The notes beneath the pieces are model-generated. The model was given only the letters and a program-made list of their open reading frames with translations, had not been told where the DNA came from and ran no database searches. From Streptomyces celluloflavus (GTDB taxonomy: Bacteria; Actinomycetota; Actinomycetes; Streptomycetales; Streptomycetaceae): 64,000 bases of DNA. Below are positions 7,139 through 15,065 of this stretch, piece by piece. Location: assembly GCA_000720995.1 (NCBI GenBank), contig JOEL01000011.1, forward strand, positions 62,001-126,000, given 5' to 3'. Position 1 is the stretch's first letter. Each line of letters starts with the position of its first letter. The translations under genes and the position numbers were made by a program.

Positions 7139-8074
7139 CTAGGTGCAGCCAGGGGCGGTCCCGCTGTGCCCCTCCGTACCGGCCGGGGTCCGGCAGTCGC
7201 GGCAGCGGCCGGGGGATGGTGACCGGAACACCCGCTCGCAGTGCGGGCATTCCTGGAAGGGTGCGGGCGGTGGAGCCGCTGCCTTCGCGGGTGGAGCCGG
7301 GGGCAGGACGGGTGGCAGCCACTCGGTGAGACGGTGGGCGAGGAGGGCGCTCGCTCTCACGATGATGCCGCCGGGCAGTGTGGCGGTGAGCGTACGGGAC
7401 ACCTGCTCGGCCGGTACGCCGCGCGCCAGCCAGGTCTCCACGGCCGGGGTCAGTTGGGTGATCTCCCTTACGGACAAGGCCAGTCGGGCGTCCGAGCGCC
7501 GCAGTCCGGCGAGAAGATCGGCGGCGGGTGTGCGTTCCCCGGACGGCGGCGGAGGCGATGCCGGAGGTGATTGCTCGGGTGTCGGTGGAGCGGCCGGAGG
7601 GCGGGGCGGTGGTGCGGGGTTATCCACAGGCTGTGGATGGGTGGAGTGGGCGGGGTGAGCCCGGTGGCCGGGGCGGGGCGGACGTGCAGGGCGGGCCGGA
7701 CGCTCGGGGCGGCGCTCGGTGTCCGGGCACTCGTAGTACGTCGTACGCGTCACGATCCGCTGCCCCGCGGCCCGCTCTCTGCTGCGCCGCAAGTACCCGG
7801 CCGCCTCAAGCTCCTTGAGCGCGGCGGCGATCTTGTACTCGCTCTCCGGGAGGCGCTCGGCCAGTGCCCTGATGCCGACCCTGGTGCCGTCCGGAAGGGA
7901 TTGGATGCGTACGGCGATGCCGATGGCGGTGGAGGAGAGGGTGGGGTGCTGGGCGAGGTGATTGCCGACCACCGTGAAGTGGGTGGTGTGGCGGTGACGG
8001 ACATGGGTCACACCGGCGGCCGACGGATGCCGAGACGGCGTCGCGGCGCGGGCGGTAGACTCAACGGGTGTCAT
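7139..8074 (-). CDS. Winged-helix DNA-binding protein with C-terminal zinc ribbon
   Basis: 311 residues. The N-terminal part ([20 protein letters not shown] to about residue 110) reads as a winged helix, with [20 protein letters not shown] as the recognition region. The middle (about 130-185) is Pro/Ala-rich linker. A helical domain with [20 protein letters not shown] follows. The C-terminal CPHCERVF...CRDC is a four-cysteine zinc ribbon. This Streptomyces protein type occurs in chromosomal and mobile-element contexts (from memory); its function is not established. The ATG at 8074 is poorly supported by a ribosome site, and a GTG at 8011 is possible. Confidence 0.75.
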   Translation of the reverse strand: MTPVESTARAATPSRHPSAAGVTHVRHRHTTHFTVVGNHLAQHPTLSSTAIGIAVRIQSLPDGTRVGIRALAERLPESEYKIAAALKELEAAGYLRRSRERAAGQRIVTRTTYYECPDTERRPERPARPARPPRPGHRAHPAHSTHPQPVDNPAPPPRPPAAPPTPEQSPPASPPPPSGERTPAADLLAGLRRSDARLALSVREITQLTPAVETWLARGVPAEQVSRTLTATLPGGIIVRASALLAHRLTEWLPPVLPPAPPAKAAAPPPAPFQECPHCERVFRSPSPGRCRDCRTPAGTEGHSGTAPGCT

Positions 8075-8076
8075 TG

Positions 8077-8124
8077 GGAAGGGCTTTCTTCCTAGTGAGG
8101 ATCATCTGGAAGGCTCTTACTTCC
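8077..8124 (-). promoter_or_regulatory. Two GGAAG...CTTCC inverted repeats upstream of the winged-helix gene
   Basis: GGAAGGGCTTTCTTCC (8077-8092) and GGAAGGCTCTTACTTCC (8108-8124) lie 31 bp apart, about three helical turns, directly in front of the gene's start at 8074. The pairing suggests cooperative binding of an autoregulator; this is an inference. Confidence 0.4.
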
Positions 8125-8241
8125 GTTGATCAGGCCCTCGGTGTTGGGATGCCAGTCCCGCCGGGGGCCGATTTTTTTCCCGGGCGGATTCCCGGGATGT
8201 GCCGTGAACGTACCGGCTTCGGACCCGCATATGCGACTCAG

Positions 8242-8257
8242 TCACCTGATCAGGTGA
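8242..8257. promoter_or_regulatory. Perfect 16-bp palindrome, putative operator
   Basis: TCACCTGATCAGGTGA is a perfect palindrome in the 533-bp gap between the divergent winged-helix and cupin genes. Weaker inverted arms TCGCTCACC (8382-8390) and GGTGAGCGA (8412-8420) follow nearer the cupin gene. No gene was found in 8075-8607. Confidence 0.45.
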
Positions 8258-8607
8258 TCCCACCTGCTGACAAGGGGAGTTGGCGCGAGGCCGGGCGGCG
8301 GGGAGCCGGGGAGTGCGGAGGGGAGTGGTTTGGGTGTTCCTTCTCCCGCTTCCTTATGGGGCGTCGGGCCGCACCACGACGTCGCTCACCAGGTCGCGGG
8401 GGGCGCGATCCGGTGAGCGATGTGCGGAGCTGTCCTGACCAGGGGGAATGGGGCGTCAGGAGCGGGGTCCGGGCGGGAGGTTGCGGGCAGGCCGGGGGGA
8501 ATGTCAGACGGGGGTGGCAGGCTGGACTTCGGCCGGCCAGCAGCCAGCCAGCCGGTCGACTCGGCCGGCTCGTCGGCTCGCGTATCCGGAAAGGTGGCAA
8601 GTCCGTT

Positions 8608-9039
8608 ATGTCTGACCAGGTGTCCCGTCCCGCCGTGGCTCCTTCCATAGCCTCCGTCGCGGCTTCCCTCTCGACCTCCGTCGCGGCGTCCGTCAATCTC
8701 GCCGAGAAGCTCGCCCTGTTCAGCGACCACTGGGGACCGAGGAAGGTCGCCGCGCTCAACGACTACGAGGTCAAAGTCGTCAAGGTGCAAGGGGAGTTCG
8801 TCTGGCACACCCACGAGGACACCGACAAGCTGTTCCTCGTCATCAGCGGACGGCTGACCATTCAGCTGCGGGACGGGGATGTCGTCCTCGGGCCGGGGGA
8901 GTTGTTCGTCGTGCCGCGGGGTGTGGAGCACTGCCCGCGGGCGACGGAGGAGACCGCGATCCTGCTGCTGGAACCGGCCGGGGTGGTGAACACCGGTGAC
9001 GCGGGCGGACCGCTGACCCGGGCGGCGACGGCGCTGTAG
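8608..9039 (+). CDS. Cupin domain protein
   Basis: 143 residues with a single small beta-barrel cupin. Motif 1 is [16 protein letters not shown] (His67 and His69 as metal ligands) and motif 2 is [16 protein letters not shown] (His108). Metal binding is therefore expected, but the reaction is not determined. The first 30 residues are an Ala/Ser-rich extension encoded by a repetitive stretch (CCTCCGTCGCGG appears twice). The ATG at 8608 follows AAAGGTGG. Divergent from the winged-helix gene. Confidence 0.82.
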   Translation: MSDQVSRPAVAPSIASVAASLSTSVAASVNLAEKLALFSDHWGPRKVAALNDYEVKVVKVQGEFVWHTHEDTDKLFLVISGRLTIQLRDGDVVLGPGELFVVPRGVEHCPRATEETAILLLEPAGVVNTGDAGGPLTRAATAL

Positions 9040-9063
9040 CGGTTCCGTGGCGCGAGGCCGGAA

Positions 9064-9705
9064 TCACCGGTGGGAACCGGGGGTCTGGGAACTGTGGGTC
9101 TGGGAGCCGTGGGCCTGGGAACTGTGGGCCTGAGGAGGGCGGCACCTGTCGTGGCTGACCATTTGCGTGTGCTGCGCGACCACCGGACGTGCGGTCTTGG
9201 CCAGTTCCCTGACCTTGGCGTTGGCGCCCGAGGCGATCACCTTGTCGATGAGGGCCAGGGTCTGCGTGTGGGCCGCGTACTGCGCCTTGAGCCAAGCGCC
9301 GTCGTACGAGGGCTTCTTGGCCATGGCCTTGAGGGCGGCGGCCTGCTTGCGCTGATCGGCCGTCTGCCCGGAGGGGAGCTTCACGCCCACCTGGGCGGCC
9401 GTCTTGGTGACGCCCGCGTCGAGGGTGCGGTGGTCCCGGACGAATTCGGCGCCGACCTTCTTGACGCAGGAGCTGGTGGCGTCCGTCTGGGCGGCCTGTC
9501 CCGTCTCGATCTCCCAGAGGTTGCCCTGGTGGGCGGCGGTGAGCAACTCCTTGTCCAGCGCGGAGACCCGTGACGACGACGGGGAGGGCGATGCCGCGAG
9601 GGCCGTTCCGGGCGATACGAGGGCGGCTCCGGCCGCCGCGCCCGCGAGGCAGAGCGTCGTGGCGCAGACTGCGCTGAAACGGGCGGTGGTTCGCGTTATG
9701 GACAT
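9064..9705 (-). CDS. Secreted DUF4142 protein
   Basis: 213 residues. A signal peptide with RTTARFSAVCATTLCLAGAA and an Ala-X-Ala-type site near residue 38 predicts secretion. The DUF4142 four-helix domain (ferritin-like fold in the family) spans about residues 45-185, with LLTAAHQGNLWEIETGQ and GAEFVRDHRTLDAG as recognisable segments. The start at 9705 has GGAGG at good spacing. The last 20 residues (AHSSQAHGSQTHSSQTPGSH) are low-complexity repeats encoded by 15-bp tandem repeats. Function unknown. Confidence 0.85.
   Translation of the reverse strand: MSITRTTARFSAVCATTLCLAGAAAGAALVSPGTALAASPSPSSSRVSALDKELLTAAHQGNLWEIETGQAAQTDATSSCVKKVGAEFVRDHRTLDAGVTKTAAQVGVKLPSGQTADQRKQAAALKAMAKKPSYDGAWLKAQYAAHTQTLALIDKVIASGANAKVRELAKTARPVVAQHTQMVSHDRCRPPQAHSSQAHGSQTHSSQTPGSHR
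9071..9130. repeat. Four 15-bp tandem repeats in the DUF4142 gene
   Basis: Units TGGGAACCGGGGGTC, TGGGAACTGTGGGTC, TGGGAGCCGTGGGCC and TGGGAACTGTGGGCC run head to tail and encode a five-residue Ser/His/Gln repeat at the C-terminus of the minus-strand protein. Confidence 0.85.
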
Positions 9706-10102
9706 AGGTCCTCCACGGTTCGGGTGGGTGGGTGAATGGGGGGGAGGGGATGCGGGTGGGGGAAGGAGAGAGGGGCGGGCCTGGCGGGACGGACGTTGTC
9801 CCGGTCTCGCCGCTCGGCCCCGCCGTTCTGCGCGGCCCCGTTCCGTCCCGTCTGCGCTGCCTCGTCTCGCTCGCCGCTCGGAATGTGCGGATCCGCGCCG
9901 AAACCAGGGATTCCCCTTCGGCGTGTCGGCGTAACCACTTCCCTCGGCGCCCCCGGCAACGCTGGCGCGCGCGCCATTGATCGGCTATCGAGGCGCCGGC
10001 GCGGGTTCCGGGGGAGCGGCGAAACCTGTTTGAGGTGTGGCGTGTGTCACATGTTGCACCTATGCTGAGTAGCGGAGAAGGAGATACGGGGAGAGAATCC
10101 CG
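9706..10102. other. Intergenic region between divergent DUF4142 and DoxX genes
   Basis: About 400 bp without a convincing gene. It must hold both promoters. TATGCT at 10061-10066 is a possible -10 box for the DoxX gene, without a clear -35 partner. Nothing else was recognised. Confidence 0.4.
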
Positions 10103-10654
10103 ATGCGTGGCATACCTGAGCGGCTGCGCGCCGCTCCAGAATCTGTGGCCGCCGGACGGGCGCGACCGTTGGTGTCGGCCGGGGATTGCGGTCTGCTCCT
10201 GCTCCGGCTCACGTTCGGCCTGCTGATGGCGGGGCACGGCGCCCAGAAGCTGTTCGGGATCTTGGGTGGCCAGGGGCTGACCGCCACCGGCCGGGAATTC
10301 ACCGCCCTGGGGTACCGCCCCGGCACGGTCTTCGCCGCCATCGGCGGCGCTTCCGAGTTTCTCGGCGGCATCGGACTGGCCCTGGGGTTGTTCACTCCAC
10401 TGGCAGCGGCCGCGCTGATCGGCGTCATGATCAACGCCATGGCGACCGTCACCGGGGCACACGGTCTGTGGGAGAGCGAGGGCGGTGTGGAGTACAGCGT
10501 GTGCATCGCGGTCGTCGCACTCGCCGTCGCCGCCATCGGCCCCGGACGGCTCGCCCTGGACCGGCCGTTCCGCTGGGGTCAGGGCGGCTGGCGCGCGGGC
10601 GCCTTCGCACTCGGTCTCGGCGGTATCGGCGCGGCCATCGCGCTGATCCTCTGA
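10103..10654 (+). CDS. DoxX family membrane protein
   Basis: 183 residues, with about four or five membrane segments. The DoxX hallmark is LLLLRLTFGLLMAGHGAQKL (residues 33-52), followed by TGREFTALGYRPGTVFA and GASEFLGGIGLALGLFTPLA. Some DoxX proteins are linked to thiosulfate/quinone or redox-stress functions, but the role of this one is not known. ATG at 10103, preceded by GGGAGAG. A short hairpin (CTTCCG-ACGG-CGGAAG, 10658-10673) follows the stop. Confidence 0.88.
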   Translation: MRGIPERLRAAPESVAAGRARPLVSAGDCGLLLLRLTFGLLMAGHGAQKLFGILGGQGLTATGREFTALGYRPGTVFAAIGGASEFLGGIGLALGLFTPLAAAALIGVMINAMATVTGAHGLWESEGGVEYSVCIAVVALAVAAIGPGRLALDRPFRWGQGGWRAGAFALGLGGIGAAIALIL

Positions 10655-10657
10655 AGA

Positions 10658-10673
10658 CTTCCGACGGCGGAAG
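10658..10673 (+). terminator. Short hairpin after the DoxX gene
   Basis: CTTCCG (10658-10663) and CGGAAG (10668-10673) form a perfect 6-bp stem with an ACGG loop, 4 bp after the stop codon. Confidence 0.45.
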
Positions 10674-10848
10674 GCGCGGGCTGACGGCCTTCGGCTTCAG
10701 GAGTTCCCGGGGCGCGGGGGCTCCTGCCGTCCGCCGCCGTCCGCCGAGTTCTCCCGTTACGCGCGATGGCCACCCCGTAACGGCCGGGTGTGACGAGCCT
10801 TCAGGTACAAGTTTTCAGCCGTGAGCCAGAGCCGTTGATCTGTCGCGG

Positions 10849-10908
10849 CGAAGGCCGGGCACTCTCACCGAAGGCCGGGCGTTCTCACCGAAGGCTGAGC
10901 ACTGCCCT
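10849..10908. repeat. Three 20-bp tandem repeats
   Basis: Head-to-tail units begin CGAAGGCCGGGCACTCTCAC, CGAAGGCCGGGCGTTCTCAC and CGAAGGCTGAGCACTGCCCT. A related copy in inverted orientation lies at 11638-11660, so copies flank the membrane-protein gene between them. The last unit reaches the stop of that gene. Confidence 0.8.
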
Positions 10909-11413
10909 ACGGGGTGTTGGCCGCCACGGCGGTCCGGATCGTAATGGCGAGCCGGGCCGCGTCTTCGGTGTAGCCGGTCAGCAGCAGCCGTCCGCCGTCC
11001 CGGATGCGGATGACCGTGTGGACGTCCCAGCCCATGAGCCGGCCCAGGGCGTGGTCCTGTCCGCGCTCGACCACGCCGCGGATCGCCGTCCAGGGCAGCA
11101 CCCGGGTCTCCCCGGTCCGCCGGTAGACCAGTCCTTGCTCGCGCAGCACGAAGATTTCGCCATGCCGTCGCAGGGTCCGCAGGCCGTTGGAGACTCCGCC
11201 GTAGATCCCGATGAGCGCGGCACCCCACAGCAGCCCGGTCAACCGCACGGCATGAGCGCGCTCGGCGAAGATGGCGAAGGTCATCGGAGTCGCGGCCGCC
11301 GCGAACGCCAGGCCGACCAGCAGCACGCCGATCGCGACGCGCCCGCGACGTGCGTTGTCCGTCGGATGGTTGCTGACGAAAACACCCAGAGCGCGCTCAG
11401 CTTCCCTGACCAC
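10907..11413 (-). CDS. Membrane protein with PH-domain-like (bacterial PH) fold
   Basis: 168 residues. Two hydrophobic helices lie near the N-terminus (VAIGVLLVGLAFAAAATPM and LTGLLWGAALIGIYGGV). A cytoplasmic domain follows, with EQGLVYRRTGETRVLPW and HTVIRIRDGGRLLLTGYTED, which fits the bacterial PH-like domain found in many actinobacterial membrane proteins. The GTG at 11413 is preferred because a GGGGGGA site lies just upstream; an upstream start would add 45 Arg-rich residues. Function unknown. Confidence 0.72.
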   Translation of the reverse strand: MVREAERALGVFVSNHPTDNARRGRVAIGVLLVGLAFAAAATPMTFAIFAERAHAVRLTGLLWGAALIGIYGGVSNGLRTLRRHGEIFVLREQGLVYRRTGETRVLPWTAIRGVVERGQDHALGRLMGWDVHTVIRIRDGGRLLLTGYTEDAARLAITIRTAVAANTP

Positions 11414-11783
11414 TGATTCCCCCCACCAGAGCCTCTGCCGCAGTGCCGTCAGTCTGTGGGACCGCCGGGCAGCGGGACAAGAGCGCGACGCTAGCGGGAG
11501 AGCGGCAGTGTGCGGATGCCGCCCACGTCGTTCGCGCGTACGCCCCAAGTGTTCCGAGCAGACCGCAGAATCACGGATTCGAGACCCTCAGTCGCTCCTG
11601 CCCCATGGCGGCGGTACACCGCAGCCTCGCGCAAGGTTCGGTGAGAACGCTCAGCCTTCCACTGCGGAAGGCCGGCCGTCAGACGTACGGACGGGCCGTC
11701 AGGCGGCCCTGCGGAGTCCCCCGGGCCGAAGCGCGGGGCAGGCCAGGGCAGGACCGCGGCAGCGTACGCGGCGCGAGTACGCA
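11414..11783. other. Intergenic region without a recognised gene
   Basis: 370 bp between the PH-like gene's start and the terminator of the NlpC/P60 gene. It includes the inverted copy of the 20-bp repeat (11638-11660). The minus strand can be read as a short peptide ending VGGIRTLPLSR, but no family or ribosome site supports it. Confidence 0.4.
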
Positions 11784-11825
11784 AAAGGACCGTCCCTCCC
11801 GAGGCGGCGGGAGGGACGGTCCTTT
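11784..11825 (-). terminator. Strong intrinsic terminator of the NlpC/P60 gene
   Basis: A perfect 17-bp stem: AAAGGACCGTCCCTCCC (11784-11800) and GGGAGGGACGGTCCTTT (11809-11825), loop GAGGCGGC. On the minus strand the stem ends in a short T run. It lies 14 bp after the stop codon. Confidence 0.9.
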
Positions 11826-11839
11826 CGGGGCGGGCGGTC

Positions 11840-12688
11840 TCAGAGGACGCGGACCGCGCCGGTGGGCTGGCTGTAGCTGAGCGGGCGCTCGACGACGCCG
11901 GTGCTGGAGTTCTGGGCGCCGATGAACTTGCCGCCGCCGATGTAGATGGCGACGTGGTAGGCGCTGCCCGCGCTGCCCCAGTACAGGATGTCGCCGACCT
12001 GAAGGTTGCTCAGGCCGACCTGGGTGCCCGCGGTCGACTGGTCCTGCGAGACGCGCGGCAGGTCGATGTTGAGCTGCTTGTACGCGGCCTTCACCAGACC
12101 GGAGCAGTCGTACGCGGAGGAGCCCGTGGCGCCGCTCACGTATGCCTTGCCGACCTGGGCCTTGAGGAAGCTCACGAGCGAGGCGGTGTTGCCGCTGCCG
12201 GTGGAGCTGGAGGTCGAGGTGGCGGTGGTGCTGGAACCGCCGGACGGCGTGGACGAGCCGACGAGCGTGGTGCGCTCGGCGGAGCGCGAGGCGCGGGCCT
12301 GTTCGGCCTCCTTCGCCTTCTTGGCCTCGGCATCGGCCTTCTTCTTGGCCTCGGCATCGGCCTTCGCCTGCTTCTCGGCGGCGGCCTTGTCCTTCTCCGC
12401 GTCCTTGGCAGCCTTGACGACGGTGCTGTCCTGGAGGGCCTGCCGCTCGTAGTCGAGCGCGACCTGCTGCACGGTGTCGACGCTCTTGGCGCTGAGGGTG
12501 GCCAGCGCCGAGGTGATGGTCGGCATTTCCTGGGTCTCGGCGACCGGCTTCTCGGCGGCGTTCGCCGGCACGGCGGCGCCGGTCACCGCGAGAGTGAGGA
12601 TGCCACCGGTCACTCCCGCACGCAGTGCCCGCGAGGACGCGGAACGGCGGGGCTTCCGGTGGCTGGGTATGAGTGCGTTCGAGGACAT
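11840..12688 (-). CDS. Secreted NlpC/P60 (C40) peptidoglycan hydrolase
   Basis: 282 residues. The signal peptide runs to about residue 45 (ALRAGVTGGILTLAVTGAAV ... ANAAE). A charged Lys/Ala/Glu-rich coiled coil spans about 75-145, then a Ser/Thr-rich linker, then the C40 domain from about 168. Catalytic residues appear as YDCSGLV (Cys195), AYHVAIYIG (His245) and Asn260. It should cut peptide stems of peptidoglycan outside the membrane. ATG at 12688. A strong promoter candidate 366 bp upstream implies a long leader, but I see no cyclic-di-AMP riboswitch consensus in it. Confidence 0.9.
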   Translation of the reverse strand: MSSNALIPSHRKPRRSASSRALRAGVTGGILTLAVTGAAVPANAAEKPVAETQEMPTITSALATLSAKSVDTVQQVALDYERQALQDSTVVKAAKDAEKDKAAAEKQAKADAEAKKKADAEAKKAKEAEQARASRSAERTTLVGSSTPSGGSSTTATSTSSSTGSGNTASLVSFLKAQVGKAYVSGATGSSAYDCSGLVKAAYKQLNIDLPRVSQDQSTAGTQVGLSNLQVGDILYWGSAGSAYHVAIYIGGGKFIGAQNSSTGVVERPLSYSQPTGAVRVL

Positions 12689-13053
12689 GGACCACGGCTA
12701 TCAGGCGCCGCTGGTTGCTGCCAACAAAGGTGGTCTACACCACACTTGACGCGTACGCGCTGAATAAAACGGACTTTTGACCGACCGTCGGGTCGGAAAC
12801 GGACCGCCCGGATTTCGTGATCATGTTCCTACGCATGGCATTTGCGGTCCGACGGCGAGTCAGAAGGTGCTTATCACCTCCACATCCGCCACGCCAAGGC
12901 TTCTCGCCCGTCAAGGGCTCGCGGCGTGAAACCGCGTGGGATAGGTCACTCGTGAGTGCCCGTTATGTTCCCGTGATCCGGCCGCTCGTGAACGGAAGCA
13001 CGTACCGACGATCACGGTCGGATCACGGGTGGGTCACGTCTGCGGCGGCGCCT

Positions 13054-13083
13054 CTTATAGCAGTTGGCTGAGTCCAGCACCAA
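13054..13083 (-). promoter_or_regulatory. Candidate sigma70-type promoter for the C40 peptidase gene
   Basis: On the minus strand TTGGTG (13083-13078) and TATAAG (13059-13054) are separated by 18 bp, unusually close to consensus for this genome. Transcription would begin near 13047 and give a leader of about 360 bases. Confidence 0.5.
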
Positions 13084-13283
13084 TTTGCTTTTATCGGCCA
13101 TGGCTTGATAGTGGCGACGCGCCTCTGACCAGCAAAAACGGGCATGAATGTCACCTCTCGTGATCACTCGCGCGCTTCGCGTACGAAGATCACCGCTCAT
13201 CCGACTTCATGATCCTTCGTCAGGTGGTGGAGATCACAAAGACGTTGGCGTTACCCGTGTCGCAGATCACAGACCGGCGGGCA

Positions 13284-13289
13284 TAGGAT
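13284..13289 (+). promoter_or_regulatory. Candidate -10 box of the nuo operon promoter
   Basis: TAGGAT lies 113 bp before nuoA and 16 bp upstream of the Rex-type operator. The -35 is weak (GTCGCA region, 13259-13264). Inference from position and sequence. Confidence 0.45.
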
Positions 13290-13305
13290 GCAGGCGGTTC
13301 GGGCT

Positions 13306-13321
13306 TGTGAACTGCCTCACA
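13306..13321 (+). promoter_or_regulatory. Rex operator (ROP) upstream of nuoA
   Basis: TGTGAACTGCCTCACA matches the Streptomyces Rex consensus TGTGAACNNNTTCACA at all but one defined base. It sits just downstream of the putative -10 box, so bound Rex would block transcription. Rex is a NADH/NAD-sensing repressor known to control nuo and cyd genes in S. coelicolor (established knowledge), which fits the downstream operon. Confidence 0.8.
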
Positions 13322-13401
13322 TAGGCACGATCTTCATGGGGCGGCCGGCCGGCCCGAGCGGACCGCCATCCAGTCATCGTCGACTGAAGGGAGCCGGGAC
13401 G

Positions 13402-13761
13402 GTGAACGCTTACGCGCCCATCCTCGTACTGGGAGCCCTCGGGGCAGGGTTTGCGATCTTCTCTGTCGTCACGGGCATGCTCGTCGGGCCCAAGCGTTAC
13501 AACCGGGCCAAGCAAGAGGCGTACGAATGCGGAATCGAGCCGACCCCGCAGCCGTCCGGCGGCGGCCGTTTCCCGATCAAGTACTACCTGACGGCGATGC
13601 TCTTCATCGTCTTCGACATCGAGATCGTCTTCCTCTATCCCTGGGCCGTCACCTTCGACGCCCTGGGGATTTTCGGGCTCGTCGAGATGCTCCTCTTCGC
13701 GCTCACCGTCTTCGTCGCCTACGCCTATGTCTGGCGTCGGGGCGGCCTGGAATGGGATTAG
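13402..13761 (+). CDS. nuoA: NADH-quinone oxidoreductase subunit A
   Basis: 119-residue membrane subunit of complex I, with three membrane helices. Conserved features include the cytoplasmic loop segment EAYECGIEPTP and then FPIKYYLTAMLFIVFDIEIV. It helps form the junction between the quinone site and the membrane arm. The GTG at 13402 has AAGGGA upstream. It is the first gene of the 14-gene operon, about 80 bp downstream of the Rex operator, and 9 bp separate it from nuoB. Confidence 0.96.
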   Translation: MNAYAPILVLGALGAGFAIFSVVTGMLVGPKRYNRAKQEAYECGIEPTPQPSGGGRFPIKYYLTAMLFIVFDIEIVFLYPWAVTFDALGIFGLVEMLLFALTVFVAYAYVWRRGGLEWD

Positions 13762-13770
13762 GGGCCACCA

Positions 13771-14336
<566 letters not shown>

Positions 14337-14340
<4 letters not shown>

Positions 14341-15065
14341 GCGAGCCGAATAACCCCGAGAGCCCGGAGGCCCGGGACGACCTCCCGGCGCAGCACGACG
14401 ACGCCGGTGATCTGATCGCCACCCGCCGCGGCATGTTCGGCGCCAACAACGGCGGCGACACCTCCGGTTACGGCGGACTCGTCCGCTCCGTCCGGCTGCC
14501 GGGCGCCACCCCGCGGCCGTACGGCGGCTGGTTCGACGAGGTCGCCGACGAACTGGAGGGCGCCCTCGACGAGCAGGGCCTGGTCCCCGAGAACGTCATC
14601 GGCAAAACGGTCGTCGACCGCGACGAGCTGACCTTCCACATCGAGCGGGAGTACCTGCCGGCCGTCGCCCGGACGCTGCGCGACGACCCGGCGCTCCGCT
14701 TCGAGCTCTGCACGGGCGTGAGCGGGGTGCACTTCCCCGGAGACAAGGGGCGCGAGCTGCACGCGGTCTACCACCTGCGCTCGATCACCCACAACCGGCT
14801 CATCCGGCTGGAGGTCTCCGCCCCCGACGCCGACCCGCATGTGCCCTCGCTGGTGGAGGTCTATCCGACCAACGACTGGCACGAGCGCGAGACGTACGAC
14901 TTCTTCGGCCTGGTCTTCGACGGCCACCCCGCGCTGACGCGGATCATAATGCCGGACGACTGGCAGGGCTTCCCGCAGCGCAAGGACTACCCGCTCGGCG
15001 GCATTCCCGTCGAGTACAAGGGCGCCCGGATCCCGGCTCCCGACCAGCGGAGGTCGTACAGCTGA
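14337..15065 (+). CDS. nuoC: NADH-quinone oxidoreductase subunit C
   Basis: 242-residue connecting subunit of the peripheral arm. The family core spans about residues 70-210, ending in [20 protein letters not shown] and then [18 protein letters not shown]. The first 50 residues are an acidic, poorly conserved extension ([18 protein letters not shown]). The GTG start overlaps the nuoB stop. NuoC2 at 58126 is a divergent paralogue with a very different tail. Confidence 0.96.

Larger units (their letters stand above)
12689..13401. other. Long divergent regulatory region between the C40 peptidase and nuoA
   Basis: About 710 bp with no supported gene. It holds promoters for both sides, eight GATCAC/GTGATC hexamers (12817, 12973, 13010, 13021, 13160, 13188, 13232, 13265), a Rex-type operator and an AT-richer stretch at about 13050-13110 unlike the surroundings. 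Confidence 0.7.

Noticed and set aside
11541-11600. tRNA-like words (GGTCTCGAATCC) on the minus strand
   Set aside because: No acceptor stem or anticodon arm can be folded around it.
12689-13047. Cyclic-di-AMP (ydaO-type) riboswitch in front of the C40 peptidase
   Set aside because: The conserved core words of that riboswitch are not present in the leader, although leader length would allow one.
13012-13200. 62-residue minus-strand open frame in the nuo upstream region
   Set aside because: Poly-Arg end, no ribosome site, and it covers promoter elements.
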